From: Excoecaria cochinchinensis
Lineage: Eukaryota; Streptophyta; Magnoliopsida; Malpighiales; Euphorbiaceae
Direction of reading: 5' to 3'
Length of the DNA: 64,000 nucleotides
Assembly: GCA_947683425.1 (NCBI GenBank)
Contig: CANTUQ010000060.1
Coordinates: 1,364,001-1,428,000 of the forward strand
In this document: in pieces, positions 37,214 to 48,691 of the stretch
Layout of the letters: each line of letters begins with the position of its first letter
How positions within the stretch are numbered: the stretch's first letter is position 1
The notes under the pieces: model-generated
What the model was told of the DNA's origin: nothing
What the model saw: only the letters and a program-made list of their open reading frames with translations
Databases searched by the model: none
Translations under genes and position numbers: made by a program

Positions 37214-40200
37214 AGGTGAACATAAACTAAGTATTAATTAATCAGTTAATAGCCTATTGTTTAAACTCAGTCCACCACCTTCGGTTTTCCAAAAGTAAAA
37301 ATCATAAATTAAAAATATTTTTGATTTAGGATTTTAATTTAGGGAAAAAAAACCATAGGTTACTCACCTAAGGTCAAAATAGTAAATTCATAAAAAGTTG
37401 TAAAATTACATATAAAGCCTATACAGAAAGAGAACCATCAACTATTTGTTGATTAGACAATAAAACTAAATCCAAAATCATTAACCGTATAACTTTAAAA
37501 CCATAACTAAATGCAATTAGACTGGTTAACCATATTTATCAATTTAAACTTTTGGTTTATAATTTACCCAGTGTTGAGTTAGGCTCATCTTCTGATCTAC
37601 ATAACATCATGGTCATGGTGCAAAGAAGGTGAAACTGAAAACATCATCCATGCCCATCCTCATGCGCCAAACTTTATTCACAATTCTACTCCCCAGTTTG
37701 TGATATCATTACCCTTTTGATACGCCTCAATTATAGGACTCCAAGAACAAAAACCTTTTCAACAGGTCATAACACAGAAATAAACCAAGAAAAATCAGAA
37801 GAATTCTTCTAAAATGCTGCTTCTACTACTAATTCTACTGACTGAAAACGAACTAACTCATATCAGGCAATGTAAACATACAGAAGTTATCCATCGCAGT
37901 CATAACTTCATGCATTTGCACAACCATTTTAAACAACCTAATAGTGTTGTACACCAGAACAATGCAACAGATTGCTTATAGATACCAATGCCTCAACATT
38001 ACACATCTTAGTATATTGTTTTGTTGCCAATTGTGGTGTTTTCGTTTAACAACTCGAGTATTCCAGATATCTGCACAACCTTCAAAACCATATTACAATC
38101 AATTGCATATTCCTTGATCTAACCTTAGTCTTAAAGCTATCACGTCAAGCCTCAACTGCCCTCCATATCCAATCCTCCAAAAATTTCACCAATCATCCTA
38201 ATAATTGTTATTATGAAGGTATCAGTCTCCCCGTCATTGATCTCCAAGGATAATGAAATGCAGTGAACAAATTCAAGCAGAAACTTGTCATGCTCACCGC
38301 CTCTATTTTAGCATGTTGGCACAACCTCCAATGCAACTACCTACCAAGCTATATATTCCATAACAGACCAGACCTCTTCTCCACATGCTACCCCTTCACT
38401 AAGCCAAGCACACCAAAGTTCTTTGGACCTATACAGTCACCTTCAATTTGCATACAGAAATGTTGCTGGAGTGCCTGTAACAAGAAAACTTGATAGCAAC
38501 TAGAAGACAAGCTTCGTGATACTTCTAAATTAAACCGAAGCAAATTGCACCTAATGATACGTTGCAATTTGCAAAAGTTTATTGATCAGAAGTGTAAATA
38601 ACCAGCTCAAGCATTCCATAAACAGACACCAAGATTTCTTTCATTGGTAAACAGTTTGGAGATTATTCCCTAAAACATTTATCATACCAGCATATGAAAT
38701 ACTGACATAAAATTTGTGGAAGGTTCTACTGGCTAACTAATCAAAATTAATCAACCTCCCTTAAATACATGAAATCATCTAGAAAGTCTACTAGTCACTC
38801 TTCAACGAGATATGGATCCAAATCCCATGATTATCTTTGTTTAATGAATATTTGAATGCACATGAATATAAACATTATCCAACTACACATACAAAGCTAG
38901 TTTTTTAACCCCAATTAAAGTGTAATGAAGGATCTAACAAATAAATGAAGTAAATGATCGTGCACATGCCCTGGTGGTGGAACAATTGAGAAGGTCTATT
39001 TGACAAAGAATTTCCAACGGGCACTAAATTAGAGTCATGATTAGGAGAGAATTTCAGGATGATCATATGCAACTAAGGGGGTAAGAACTCAGCTCCAATT
39101 ACTCTGTGTCCATATATACCCTGGTTGCACTGTAAACTACTTACTGATGCCTTCACTCTATCACTGTTTGCTATAATAACAGTACATCTCCTAAACAACT
39201 TGTAGCTAAACATACAGTGGCAAAAATCATAAGTAACGAAAACCCTATGCCAAGACTGAAGAACATGGCAATTAACAGCCAATTTCAACAATTCTCATTC
39301 TTTCATAATATAAAGATTAACTCTGTAGAGCATGGCGAGCCAATTCAATAATTATTTTAAAAAAAAAAAAAACTTGAGGAGCAGAAAAGTAACTCAATCA
39401 TATCCAAATCCAAACTTGTTAAGTAGCAAAGCCTGCAATTGAATTGCTGAATATATGCTTCACATACTAGTATCAAGGGATCCATAATAGCACAATTTCA
39501 ACATCAAAAAAGCTGCATCGCCTATATAGTATCTCCAGCATAAATCACTAGCCAAATCCAAAGTTACATACAGTCCATAAGTAAATCCAGAAGAACCTTC
39601 CCAGATTCCATTTCAAACAGAAACTGAACTAGTTTAAGCTCAAAGATGAAGCTCAGGCTACTAACAATGAAAGAGACTCAAGGGGGTCACACAAATCAGT
39701 ATAATTTATACAAGACATTCACTTGAACAAATTTTAAACAAAATTTAAAATCAATGCGTACCAAGAAAGATTGATATCCATATATCCTCACAGTGAAGAC
39801 ACCAAAAGGGAAAAGATAGAACGTAATAACAAGTCACCAAACGTCAAAGCCAACCAAATTACACGAACAGAGCAGCTAAATTCCTTCAACTAATACTCCT
39901 TACCAAATAATTCAATGCTCAAAAATGTATCCACTTTAAAACATCCATCTAAAGAATGAAAGATTAACGGAACATAAGTATCAAATTGAAACAAGGAAAA
40001 TTAACCTCTTTGAAATTTATAACATAAAGAACATCCAAATTAACAACTAAACTTTGCAGTAATTAAGCTCCATATAAGAACCCAATTTCAACATAGTCAA
40101 AAACCTTTTATTGGACTACACATTATGAACATCAAGTAAAAGAAAAAGGTTCACCGCCCACAAAAGTTCTCGATCCAGAGAGTCAAAATTCATACCCAAG
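37214..40200. other. intergenic region, no gene recognised
   Basis: Three kilobases without a credible coding frame or TE termini. The part nearest 40210 would include the 3' UTR of the ESSS gene. A segment at 39060-39300 is related to 19440-19712 (described separately). Confidence 0.55.
39060..39300 (-). repeat. diverged repeat downstream of the ESSS gene, related to 19440-19712
   Basis: On the minus strand it shares the blocks GTTATTATAGCA...GATAGAGTGAA and CCCTTAGTTGCATATGATCAT with the segment downstream of rpl2. It lies about 0.9 kb past the ESSS stop on the same strand. It may be a fragment of an unidentified repeat or a shared 3' transcribed module. Confidence 0.4.
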
Positions 40201-40209
40201 ATCATCTCT

Positions 40210-40542
40210 TTACTCCGATTCGCTGGAACCGGAGACACCCAACTTCTCCATCTCGAGGCGTTCTAGGGCCTTCTGGTGCGCCCAGGTCTCGATGGTCAGA
40301 TCGGGCTTGGCGTTCAATCCAACGCCGAGAATGACAATGGTGAGGAAACTGGTGATGTAGCAAGGAAGCTCCCAATCCTCCCACTTGCGGGACTGCCCAG
40401 GTGGCGGAGGAGTCCGATTGAATAGGTAGCCCTTGGGCCTCTCCTCATGGCCTGGAGATGTCCACCGACTGGGTCCGGCAGCAGCGCCACCGCGTGTGCG
40501 GAGAGAAGATGATAGGCGCTGGCGGAGCATGGAGGACGCCAT
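40210..40542 (-). CDS. NADH:ubiquinone oxidoreductase (complex I) ESSS subunit, NDUFB11-like
   Basis: A single-exon frame of 110 residues from MASSMLRQRL. It has a basic N-terminal stretch, the plant-conserved block SPGHEERPKGYLFNRTPPPPGQ, the segment KWEDWELPCYITSF running into one membrane span (FLTIVILGVGLNAKPDL), and a C-terminal helix ETWAHQKALERLEMEKL. It is an accessory subunit in the membrane arm of mitochondrial complex I; Arabidopsis relatives are At2g42310 and At3g57785. Two upstream in-frame ATGs (40665 and 40566) would extend the protein but add unconserved sequence, so 40542 is preferred. A TATATATA box on the minus strand near 40769-40777 suits this gene. Confidence 0.93.
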   Translation of the reverse strand: MASSMLRQRLSSSLRTRGGAAAGPSRWTSPGHEERPKGYLFNRTPPPPGQSRKWEDWELPCYITSFLTIVILGVGLNAKPDLTIETWAHQKALERLEMEKLGVSGSSESE

Positions 40543-40765
40543 CGAGAGGGGTTGTGGAGAGGGCATGGATTTTGGGCTGCAGAGTGACAAAAGGGAGTAT
40601 AGGAGAGAAGGTAAGTCCTGCTGGGACTGGGCTTCGTTTTGTGCTAGTAGATTCCTGGCGGGCAAAGGAACTGAGAGGTAAAACAGCGTCGTTTGACCTT
40701 TCTATTAAGGATGTTGTCCATTCATTGTTTCGTCACAAATTTAATTTAGTTTAATTTTCTTTTCT

Positions 40766-40780
40766 TTCTATATATATCTA
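40766..40780 (-). promoter_or_regulatory. candidate TATA box for the ESSS gene
   Basis: The minus strand reads GATATATATAGAAAG about 230 bases upstream of the chosen ATG, followed by pyrimidine- and CT-rich sequence. It is a plausible plant TATA box; the transcription start is not known. Confidence 0.4.
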
Positions 40781-40799
40781 ATCCAGAAAGAGAGGGATA

Positions 40800-41577
40800 C
40801 TAAAACCGTGCTCCACCAGTCATCCGGCTGGATGAATTTTTTTATTATTATTATTATTATTTATTATGATTATATGATTAGACATGGCAATATTGTGATA
40901 TTTACATGATAGATGATAGATAATGACATTTGATCATGTAATAAAAGTCGAATGGTCAAAAATTTTATGTTACGTAGAAATTCGTTTCGTATTTAGTGAT
41001 ATTTACATGTTCAAAGTGCAAAAAAATAATAATTCAAAAAAATGCGATCAAAAAAGTTTGAAATAAAAAAATAATTAATTCAAATTTATTCCACTTAATT
41101 CAATTGTCAATCTAAATTATTATATATTTTTTCATATAAATATGTTATGAATTATATATAATTATAAAATTTTGAGTATGTCACTTAATTGCTTTGATCA
41201 ATTGGCCTTCCAAATATTTTAGTCAAGCTCTTATATTGATGTTTGGATTCATGAACGGTGCATTTAGCTTACTCTATTCTATCTTCAATTTCCATTCTTT
41301 TTCTTTCTTCCTCTTGGTTTTTGACTCCTCTACTTTTTCCCTTCCATCACCGGCAACCACACGCTATTTGAATACTGTCAAAACTAATGTACATCCATAA
41401 TGTCAATACATCTTTTGTTCAAGCCCTAAGTTGGTGACAAATAAGAGTTTATTGTACAGCCAATTTTATACTCACATGATTTTAATTGCACTTGTTAATG
41501 CCATCAGTCAAAGATATAATAAATAAAATTAAAAATAAAATGGCTCAATATATATTTTTTAGTTTGAAGATTTAATT

Positions 41578-41617
<40 letters not shown>

Positions 41618-42041
41618 GGTGTGCGCGCGCGTATGTCACATGTATTATGTCTGCAACTTATGATTATTATTGTTAGGTTTAATACATTATAAACACATGA
41701 ATTTAATTTTATAATTTACTTAAATTTCTAAATTTTAAGAATGACCTATTGAAATCAGTATTTATTAATTTTACAAATTAATAAATTCAAATTTATACTA
41801 CATTTAAAAAATTGAAACACATGATACTCAACCACAATAATTATACATCACACATCAAAATTAACAAGAAATCTATAAAAAATAAGTAAATTGATTCGTT
41901 TCATTTTCAATTTCATAAAATCTCATTGTGCATGTAAGACACGCGTTTTCACTATAATGTTTCAAATATCATATCACTAAAATTGAGCGCCGTGCTCTCT
42001 AATTTTTCAAATATTTATTATTTACAAAATTAATAAATATA
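40800..42041. other. intergenic AT-rich region with a microsatellite, no gene recognised
   Basis: AT-rich sequence between the ESSS promoter and MULE 2. It contains an ATT/TTA repeat (40842-40865) and a compound (TA)n(TG)n(CG)n microsatellite at 41579-41633. No coding frame is supported. Confidence 0.6.
41579..41633. repeat. compound (AT)n-(GT)n-(GC)n microsatellite
   Basis: A run of TATATA passes directly into TGTGTGTGTGTG and then GCGCGCGCG, an alternating purine-pyrimidine tract throughout. Confidence 0.9.
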
Positions 42042-42050
42042 TAAATATTA

Positions 42051-42170
42051 GGGTAAACCCATGTGTAGACACTCCAAGTTGTCTAAATAATTCATTTTGA
42101 CACCTTAACTCATACAATGACCTAATAAACACTCCAACTCATGAAATTCGCTTTTAATAAACTCGAAATG
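42051..42170. repeat. left terminal inverted repeat of MULE 2
   Basis: About 120 bp matching the inverted 47355-47475 with roughly six mismatches. Confidence 0.92.
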
Positions 42171-42732
42171 CATAATGTTGATGTAGGATTTGGAGAGTGG
42201 AATGCACGTGCAGGAATAAACCGACGCGTGGCTGTTGAAGATGAAATACCATTTTCGTGTCGGTAAGATTTCATGGTAGGGAAAAATTAGGGCAGGAGTT
42301 AAACCACAGGGGAGGAAATTTTCATTTTCGTTGAAAAGATTTCTGGGTGTAATCGTGACGAAGTGAAGGTTTTTTTCTTATTTCATGAGTAAATGCAAAA
42401 TGTTGTATCAAAGCAGAAGAAATGAGTGAGCGTGAGTGACAGAAAGCGTAAACACCGATAGAAAGTAGCAGTTCAGGCGATCGAAAGAAAATTGCAATAT
42501 AAAAATTGAGAAATCAAGCAAGGGGCAACGAGAAGCAAGCGCTATCTGGTTGTTTTGGTGAGAGTTCGTAGTGGTTGTATATTTTTCTGTGTGGTTTATC
42601 TGTTATTTGAGTAGAAAAGTTGGGACTTTTTTTTTAGGTTTTTTAGGAATTTCCATTTCAGTGACTTTTCTTTTCAATGTGTTATTTTAAGATTTTTTTT
42701 TCATGTTTTGTTGTTGTTTACAGTGGTAACAA

Positions 42733-45700
42733 ATGACAGAATTAATAAAGTGTTTGTTTCACCATGGGGGTGGGATTGTTAAGAAGGATGGTCTGTGGAC
42801 GTATGTAGGGGAGGGAAAAGTTTAGGAATGGATCATTGAGAAAGACCATTTCTCATTGATTGAATTGGCTTATCATTCGAAGATAATAGGATATGTGGAC
42901 ATTGGTGGATTTAATTATATTCATCTTGTAAGTAAAGAGTTTGTTATCTTCAAGAGTGACTGTGAGCTTCTTGAGGCAGTGAAAAACTTGAAAAATGGTG
43001 ATTGTTTTGATATATACATTGTCCACGTGGTTAATGAGCCAACTATAGTGGAATGTGGTCCATGTCCCACAATAACTGCTTATAAGTAGAGATGAAATAA
43101 TTAGGGCAACAAAATACCCGAATGAGCAAATACATACATAGGTGGATGGGTCCGAATCAGCAGCTGCTCAAAATGGTATCAGGAAGAGGTAGATGAAGTT
43201 GGAGCAGAATCTTCTTCAAGTGAACCCGAGGATATTGATGATGAAGCAGATCAAGATGCACTACAGATGAAGATGCTTGGCCTGATGAAGATGACAGTGA
43301 TGTTGATGATGAGTTGAGGGGTTTAAAGAATGCTACTAGGCAGGAAAATGGAGAGAGGGGAAGGAGGGCAGAAGCAAATGCAACTGAGGAGGTACCAATA
43401 GGGGAAGTGGGACTTGACAAGGGATTTGAAGACATTGATAGTAGAACTAATCATAGATTAGCTGGTAGATTAGATGGAGATGAAGAATATCTGGATAGTG
43501 ATGGCCTAGATAGTGATGATAGCAGAGATGAGTTAGATCCAGATGCAGTAAAAGGTGTTGATCTTTGCAGTAGAAGGAGAAGTAGGAAAGTTTATTATGA
43601 TCCCAAGTGTGAGGTGACAATATGGCAACTTGGGATGATATTTGAGAATGCTGTGCAATTTAGATTGGCTGTTTCAGATTATGCTATTGAAAATGGGGTT
43701 CAATTGAAGCTTGGGCCTAATGAAAGGCACAGAGTGAGGGTTAAATGCAAAGGGGATAGGTGTGAGTGGGAATTATATGCCAGTATAGAGGGGGATTCAG
43801 GGGATTTCAAGATTAAAAAATATAATCCGCGTCATCAGTGCTAAAAGAAGAATAAGAACAAGCTTTGTACGTCAGCATTCATAGCAAGAAAGTTTGAAAA
43901 AAGAATTCTATCTCAACCGGAGATCAAGATTTGGAAGATTCAGGATTTAGTTAGGGAGAAGTGGGGTCTTTAAGTAGGCAGGACATTATGTAGTAGGGCT
44001 AAAATGCAGGTTATGAGCAAGTTCATGGCGGATTGGACTCTTGAATTTAGTAGGTTAGCAGATTATGCTCATTACATTAAGCAGACGAATCCTGGCAGTT
44101 CTGTGTGGATTAAAACTGATAAAGAGATTGAGCCTGGGAGCAGTCTGTTTGTCTACATGTATGTATGTTTTGATGCTCTTAAAAGAGGCTGGAAGGAAGG
44201 GTGTAGGAGATTTATTGGGCTGGATGGATGCTTTCTGAAGGGAATTTGCAAAGGGGAACTATTAGTTGCATGTGGAAAGAATGGAAATCAGCAAATGTTT
44301 CCAATCGCTTGGGCTGTGGTTGATCAGGAGACCAAACATTCATGGAGATGGTTCCTTAATTATTTGATTTCTGATCTAGAGCTTGGTGATGGTGAGGGGC
44401 TGACACTGATGTCGGATATGCAGAAGGTATTTATACATTTGATTTACAATTTATTTTGAATTAATCTTTTCTGTCCATGTTATTTTTTAGATGTCAGTTA
44501 TATATTATATGTATATATTGATGTGTACCATTTCAATGTTATGAATTTGTTAAAGGGTTTAGTTCCAGCCGTGCAAGAATTGCTTCCTCGGTCTGAGCAC
44601 AGAATGTGTGCTAGACACATTTGGTCTAATTGGAAAGAAAAATGGAGAGGAGAGGAAAGAAGGAAGCAATTCTGGAGATGTGCTAAATCAACCTTTGCTG
44701 TTAAACTAAAAGATGAACTGAATTCACTTAGCAAGCTAGGGGAAGGAATATGTGAGGATTTACTAAGCTATAATAAGGAAAATTGGTGTAAGGTGTATTT
44801 CAATACTGATGTGAAGTGTGACTCTGTTGAAAATAATGCATGTGAGTCCTTCAACAGCTGGATTCTAGGAGCTAGGCACAAATCAATCATTAGTATGCTT
44901 GAAGAAATTAAACACAAAATCATGAACAGACATGTTGAGATGATAGGTTTTAGTGATAAATGGATTTCAAACATTAGCCCAATGGCCAGAAAAGTACTTG
45001 AGGATAATATTGAACAATCCAGGAAGTGTAATGTTAGATGAAATGGGGACAATGGTTTTGAAGTGGTTGAGGGTGAATACTGTCACATAATAGATCTTAG
45101 AAAGGAAACCTGTAGTTGTAGGGGCTGGATGCTTAAGGGAATTTCTTGTGCACATGCAGTGTGTGCAATATATCATTTGGGGAAGGATCCTGAACATTAT
45201 GTCTGTCAATGCTACCACAAGGATACATTTAAGAAAGCATATCAGTACTTCATTCAGCCAATACCAAACATTAAAATGTGGGATAATCCTAGATTTCCCC
45301 CAATTAAACCTCCAGAAGTTAGACGAATGCCTGGTAGACCAAAGAAATCCAGAAGGAAAGATAAGGATGAACCAAGAAAGAAGCACGGAAAGGCTACAAA
45401 AAGAGGCATCCAAATGCACTGCAGTCGGTGTAAGAAGGCTGGACATAATAGGTTAAGTTGCAAAGGAGAGGCATGGTAATTTCTTTTCGGTTATTCATTT
45501 GGATTTATAATTATTGTCTTACTAAATACTACATGGATGCAGACTTCTAGTGCGGGTGACATAGGTGCATCTTCAAGTGCACCTAATATAATGAATTTTC
45601 CAACTACACATCAAAGGAGTTCAGCTGAAGACTTTTCAGAACATGGATCATCCTCATCCTTTATTACTGGTACACCCATATGTGATGATACAACTGCTGT

Positions 45701-46225
45701 TGTTAGAGAGAGAGCATCACAACCTGCGGCAGGAAGAGGAAGGGGCAGAGGAAAAGCAAGTGCAAGAGGTTCACATACACAACCCAGTGCAGATTCATCT
45801 CATCAATAGCCACCAAGAAATGTTCGAGGAAGGGGGTTAGCAGGCTCTAAAAGACCCAGGGAAGTTGGACATGGAGTTTTTATTGATGACCAAACTGGAA
45901 CCACTATCATGAATGTAAGTTCTTGTTTATTATATTTTATAATTTCATTGACTTAAACACTGTGCAATTTATTAATATATGTGACTTTTTAATTCAATAG
46001 CCTGGCAGGCAATCAGAGAGACTCATTAATGTTGGAGCTCATGTTCAAAACTCAAGTGTGACCAATATTGATCTCGGCTTCACACCAAGTAGATTAAGGT
46101 GGCAAGGAAGACATGCTGTCACAACCTCACAGCTCCATCAACAGAGGCAATCTTCTACTCGAAACAGGAGGACAAAATCAAGCAATTCGAATAAAGTTTC
46201 TACATTCAAATCATTACAAAACTAG
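42733..46225 (+). pseudogene. mudrA-type transposase of MULE 2, with stops and a frameshift
   Basis: Starts MTELIKCLFHHGGG at 42733 with the N-terminal region common to plant MURA proteins. An acidic linker follows, with a frameshift near 43260-43310, then the MuDR DNA-binding region (about 43600-43840) and the transposase core (44004-45041, interrupted by a probable intron at about 44429-44550). A SWIM finger (CSCRGWMLKGISCAHAVC at about 45112-45168) and a CCHC knuckle (CSRCKKAGHNRLSC) precede a Gly/Arg-rich tail ending at 46225 after one more intron. Candidate DDE residues are the D of GLDGCF, the D of MSDMQK and the E of NNACESF. Stops occur in GKV*EW (about 42823), HQC*KK (about 43842), GL*VG (about 43971) and NVR*NGD (about 45039), so the copy cannot make full-length transposase. 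Confidence 0.88.
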
Positions 46226-46607
46226 TCCAGCTACTGTCACCACATATTATGATGATGTATTTATTTTGGATCATAACATCATTGTGGTTGTTTTGAATCA
46301 TTTACTTTGTTAAGCCACTGTGTTTTGATGATGCATATTATGCAGTATGTTACTGCTTTTTGTTGAACAATAACATTGGACGTGATATTTTTGTCAATAT
46401 TTATAATAGGGTCTCAAATTGGTATAAATAACACATATTTAGATGAATCTCTTGAAATCATTCCAATACAACAGGGTCAATATTTTTAGCAGAATTGGAA
46501 TTAACTAGAACAATTCACATCAATTTCAGATGAATCTCTTGAAAGCATTCGAATTTAAACAAACAGCCTTGAAATAAACTACAACAACAATGCCACTACT
46601 CTTTGCA

Positions 46608-47028
46608 TTATACAACCACCATCCAGAGCCATACTACAATAATCAAAACTATTAATCCACAAATTTTTGTGTTTCTGCGTTTCCTTTTCCTTTCACTCTC
46701 TGTCTTCTCATTCTGCTTTATTCTATTTAGCAGTCCCCATATAACTTTCTTCGCCTGATCAGGAAATTCATCATCAACCCATCTAAAGTATCCACACCCT
46801 CCATCTTCTTATTACAAATCACAAAACCAAGGGGAATCATTTTAAATCAGTAAATCGCAGAACAAAAGAATTCAGTTTAAAATCCTCAATCACAAATTAC
46901 AGCAACCCATTAATTTTTACCTTTCTAAGCCTGCATGCAATAAACCTTCTTCCAGGATTGGATTGCTTCCACCCGATTTTCATGACCACTTTCTCCCCGC
47001 AATCACACATGTGTGCTTGATTATCCAT
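46608..47028 (-). pseudogene. GRF-type zinc finger protein with C-terminal membrane segment, accessory gene of MULE 2
   Basis: Exon 1 (47028-46921) reads MDNQAHMCDCGEKVVMKIGW, then KQSNPGRRFIACRLRK, ending at a donor (AAG|GTAAAA). A second exon from about 46810 reads GGCGYFRWVDDEFPDQAKK, continuing with a basic stretch RKRKRR and a hydrophobic C-terminus ICGLIVLIIVVWLWMVVV up to the stop at 46608. C-x-CG, NPGRRF-x2-C and CGYFRWVDD form the zf-GRF signature (PF06839). Many small plant GRF proteins also have a C-terminal hydrophobic tail. The most obvious acceptor (TAATAAG|AAGATGG) joins the two exons out of frame by one base, so either a less obvious site is used or the copy has an indel. Function in the transposon is unknown. 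Confidence 0.72.
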
Positions 47029-47354
47029 TCCTTTATGAATCGTAGACCTATGAGGTGAGATGAAGGAGTATAGAACGAAGATGACGATAAATCCACTTTG
47101 TCAAAATAAAAACAATCAGACTATTTCTAACTTTGATTAACACTCAAAAACTCTAACAGCTGCCTAAAGGAATGGAAAATACAAGGGAGAACTCAGATGA
47201 TTACAAAGAACGGAAAAGATGAGGGAGGAAAAGAATGGAGAGGAGGAAGGGGGTGAAAACAGTATATATCCATGGATTTGTGACCGTTGACCAACGGGAA
47301 GAAATCCACTCACGCGCTCCAAATTATAAACAGAATACAAACGCTGCCATGTCA

Positions 47355-47475
47355 GCATTTCGGGTTCATTAAAAGCGAATTTCATGAGTTTGAGTGTTTA
47401 TTAGGTCATTGTATGAGTTAAGGTGTCAAAATGAATTATTTAGACAACTTGGGGTGTCTGCACATGGATTTACCC
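47355..47475. repeat. right terminal inverted repeat of MULE 2
   Basis: The inverted match of 42051-42170, ending GGATTTACCC against the duplication TAAATATTA. Confidence 0.92.
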
Positions 47476-47691
47476 TAAATATTAGGATGAATTATATTAA
47501 GCCAAAATGGCATTTTGAACAATAATAAAAGATATTTTTTTCTCAATTCTTGTTACCACTTATTACAATTGTAACCAATTAACTAAAACAATAAAATTAC
47601 GAAAATATGCTAACAATTTAAAAAGAATTTATTATTGTCGTCATTATTTTTGTCATTGCTCATATTAAAGTAATTATCAAATATTGATATA

Positions 47692-48198
47692 GGGCCAGTT
47701 TGGCAAAACTTATGAAAATAACTTTTTCAATTGAAAAAAGTTATATTCCAAAAAGCTGTATGTCGAAAAGTAGATTACTGTTTGGTAAATAAAATTTAAA
47801 ATGACTTATAAAATTAAAAATAGTTACTAACTGTTTGGTAAATGATATGATTAAAAATTGCTTTTTAGAATAAAAAAATAAAAAAGGATAATTTTGAGTG
47901 ATAGGATAAGAGAAAAAAACAAAAAAAAAGATTATATTAGATATAATTGTTATTATGAAATAAAATGAAGGATATTTTTGTCTAAAAAAATTATTAAATC
48001 TGCTGCCCTTAAAAGCTGAAAATCAGCTTTTCTGAAAAGCTTCAATTTCTAGCTTTTTCTAATAGGAGGTTTTTTCACTTTTCAGAAAATTGATTTTTCT
48101 AAAATCAGCATTTACCAAACACTTATTTTTGTCCCATAATCAGTTTTTTATCAAATAAGCAGCTTTTTGGCCTTCCAAAAGCAATGCCAAACAGGCCC
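47692..48198. mobile_element. MITE with GGGCCAGTTTGGCA ends
   Basis: The ends GGGCCAGTTTGGCA and TGCCAAACAGGCCC are inverted repeats with one mismatch. Inner sequences also pair (AAAAGCTG, AATCAGTTTT and TTTACCAAACA blocks). The trinucleotide ATA abuts both ends (47689-47691 and 48199-48201), consistent with a 3-bp duplication, so a PIF/Harbinger (Tourist-like) origin is possible. It is non-coding. Confidence 0.75.
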
Positions 48199-48691
48199 AT
48201 AGGAAATAGCTATATCTTTCATTGCTTATTTCATTCCGTACATGAACCATGTGTTTCATGTTACATAATGAGACTAGGAGTATAAACCATAGATCATATC
48301 TCTTGTTGCAGGGAGTCTGCTTTATATATCTTCTTGATGTACTTCCCCAAAAATGAAGAAACTCCCATTTAATTTTGAAATATGATCCACAGCAACTGTG
48401 TGCAACAAGTTTACTGGATCTGCATTTGAAAGTTTGTTTGCAAATCCAAGACCAATACTGTCCATGGCCTATGCATATTGCTCTTCTTTCTCTGCTGTTA
48501 CCTTTCTGTGCTTTCCCTTAAGCTCTTAAAAGGTAGAAGTAAAAGAGCATGAATGCAGCAGATTTTGTATGCCTTGGAAATGAAATTGAATCCATTGAAG
48601 AATAGTTGGCATCATGGAAAGAGGAGTTTCAAGGCTGTTACCTCGGACTCCAGGACCATGAAACCTTTGTCTGATTGAAGATCTCCAGAAA

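Larger units (their letters stand above)
42051..47475. mobile_element. 5.4-kb Mutator-like element (MULE 2) with transposase and GRF-zinc-finger genes
   Basis: The terminal inverted repeats are about 120 bp (42051-42170 and 47355-47475) with only about six differences, starting GGGTAAA(C/T)CCATGTG. A perfect 9-bp duplication TAAATATTA flanks it at 42042-42050 and 47476-47484. A mudrA-type transposase runs left to right (42733-46225). A GRF-type zinc finger gene is encoded on the minus strand from the right end (47028-46608). The two are convergent with about 380 bp between stops. Near-identical TIRs and a perfect TSD imply a more recent insertion than MULE 1, although both genes carry lesions. 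Confidence 0.92.
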
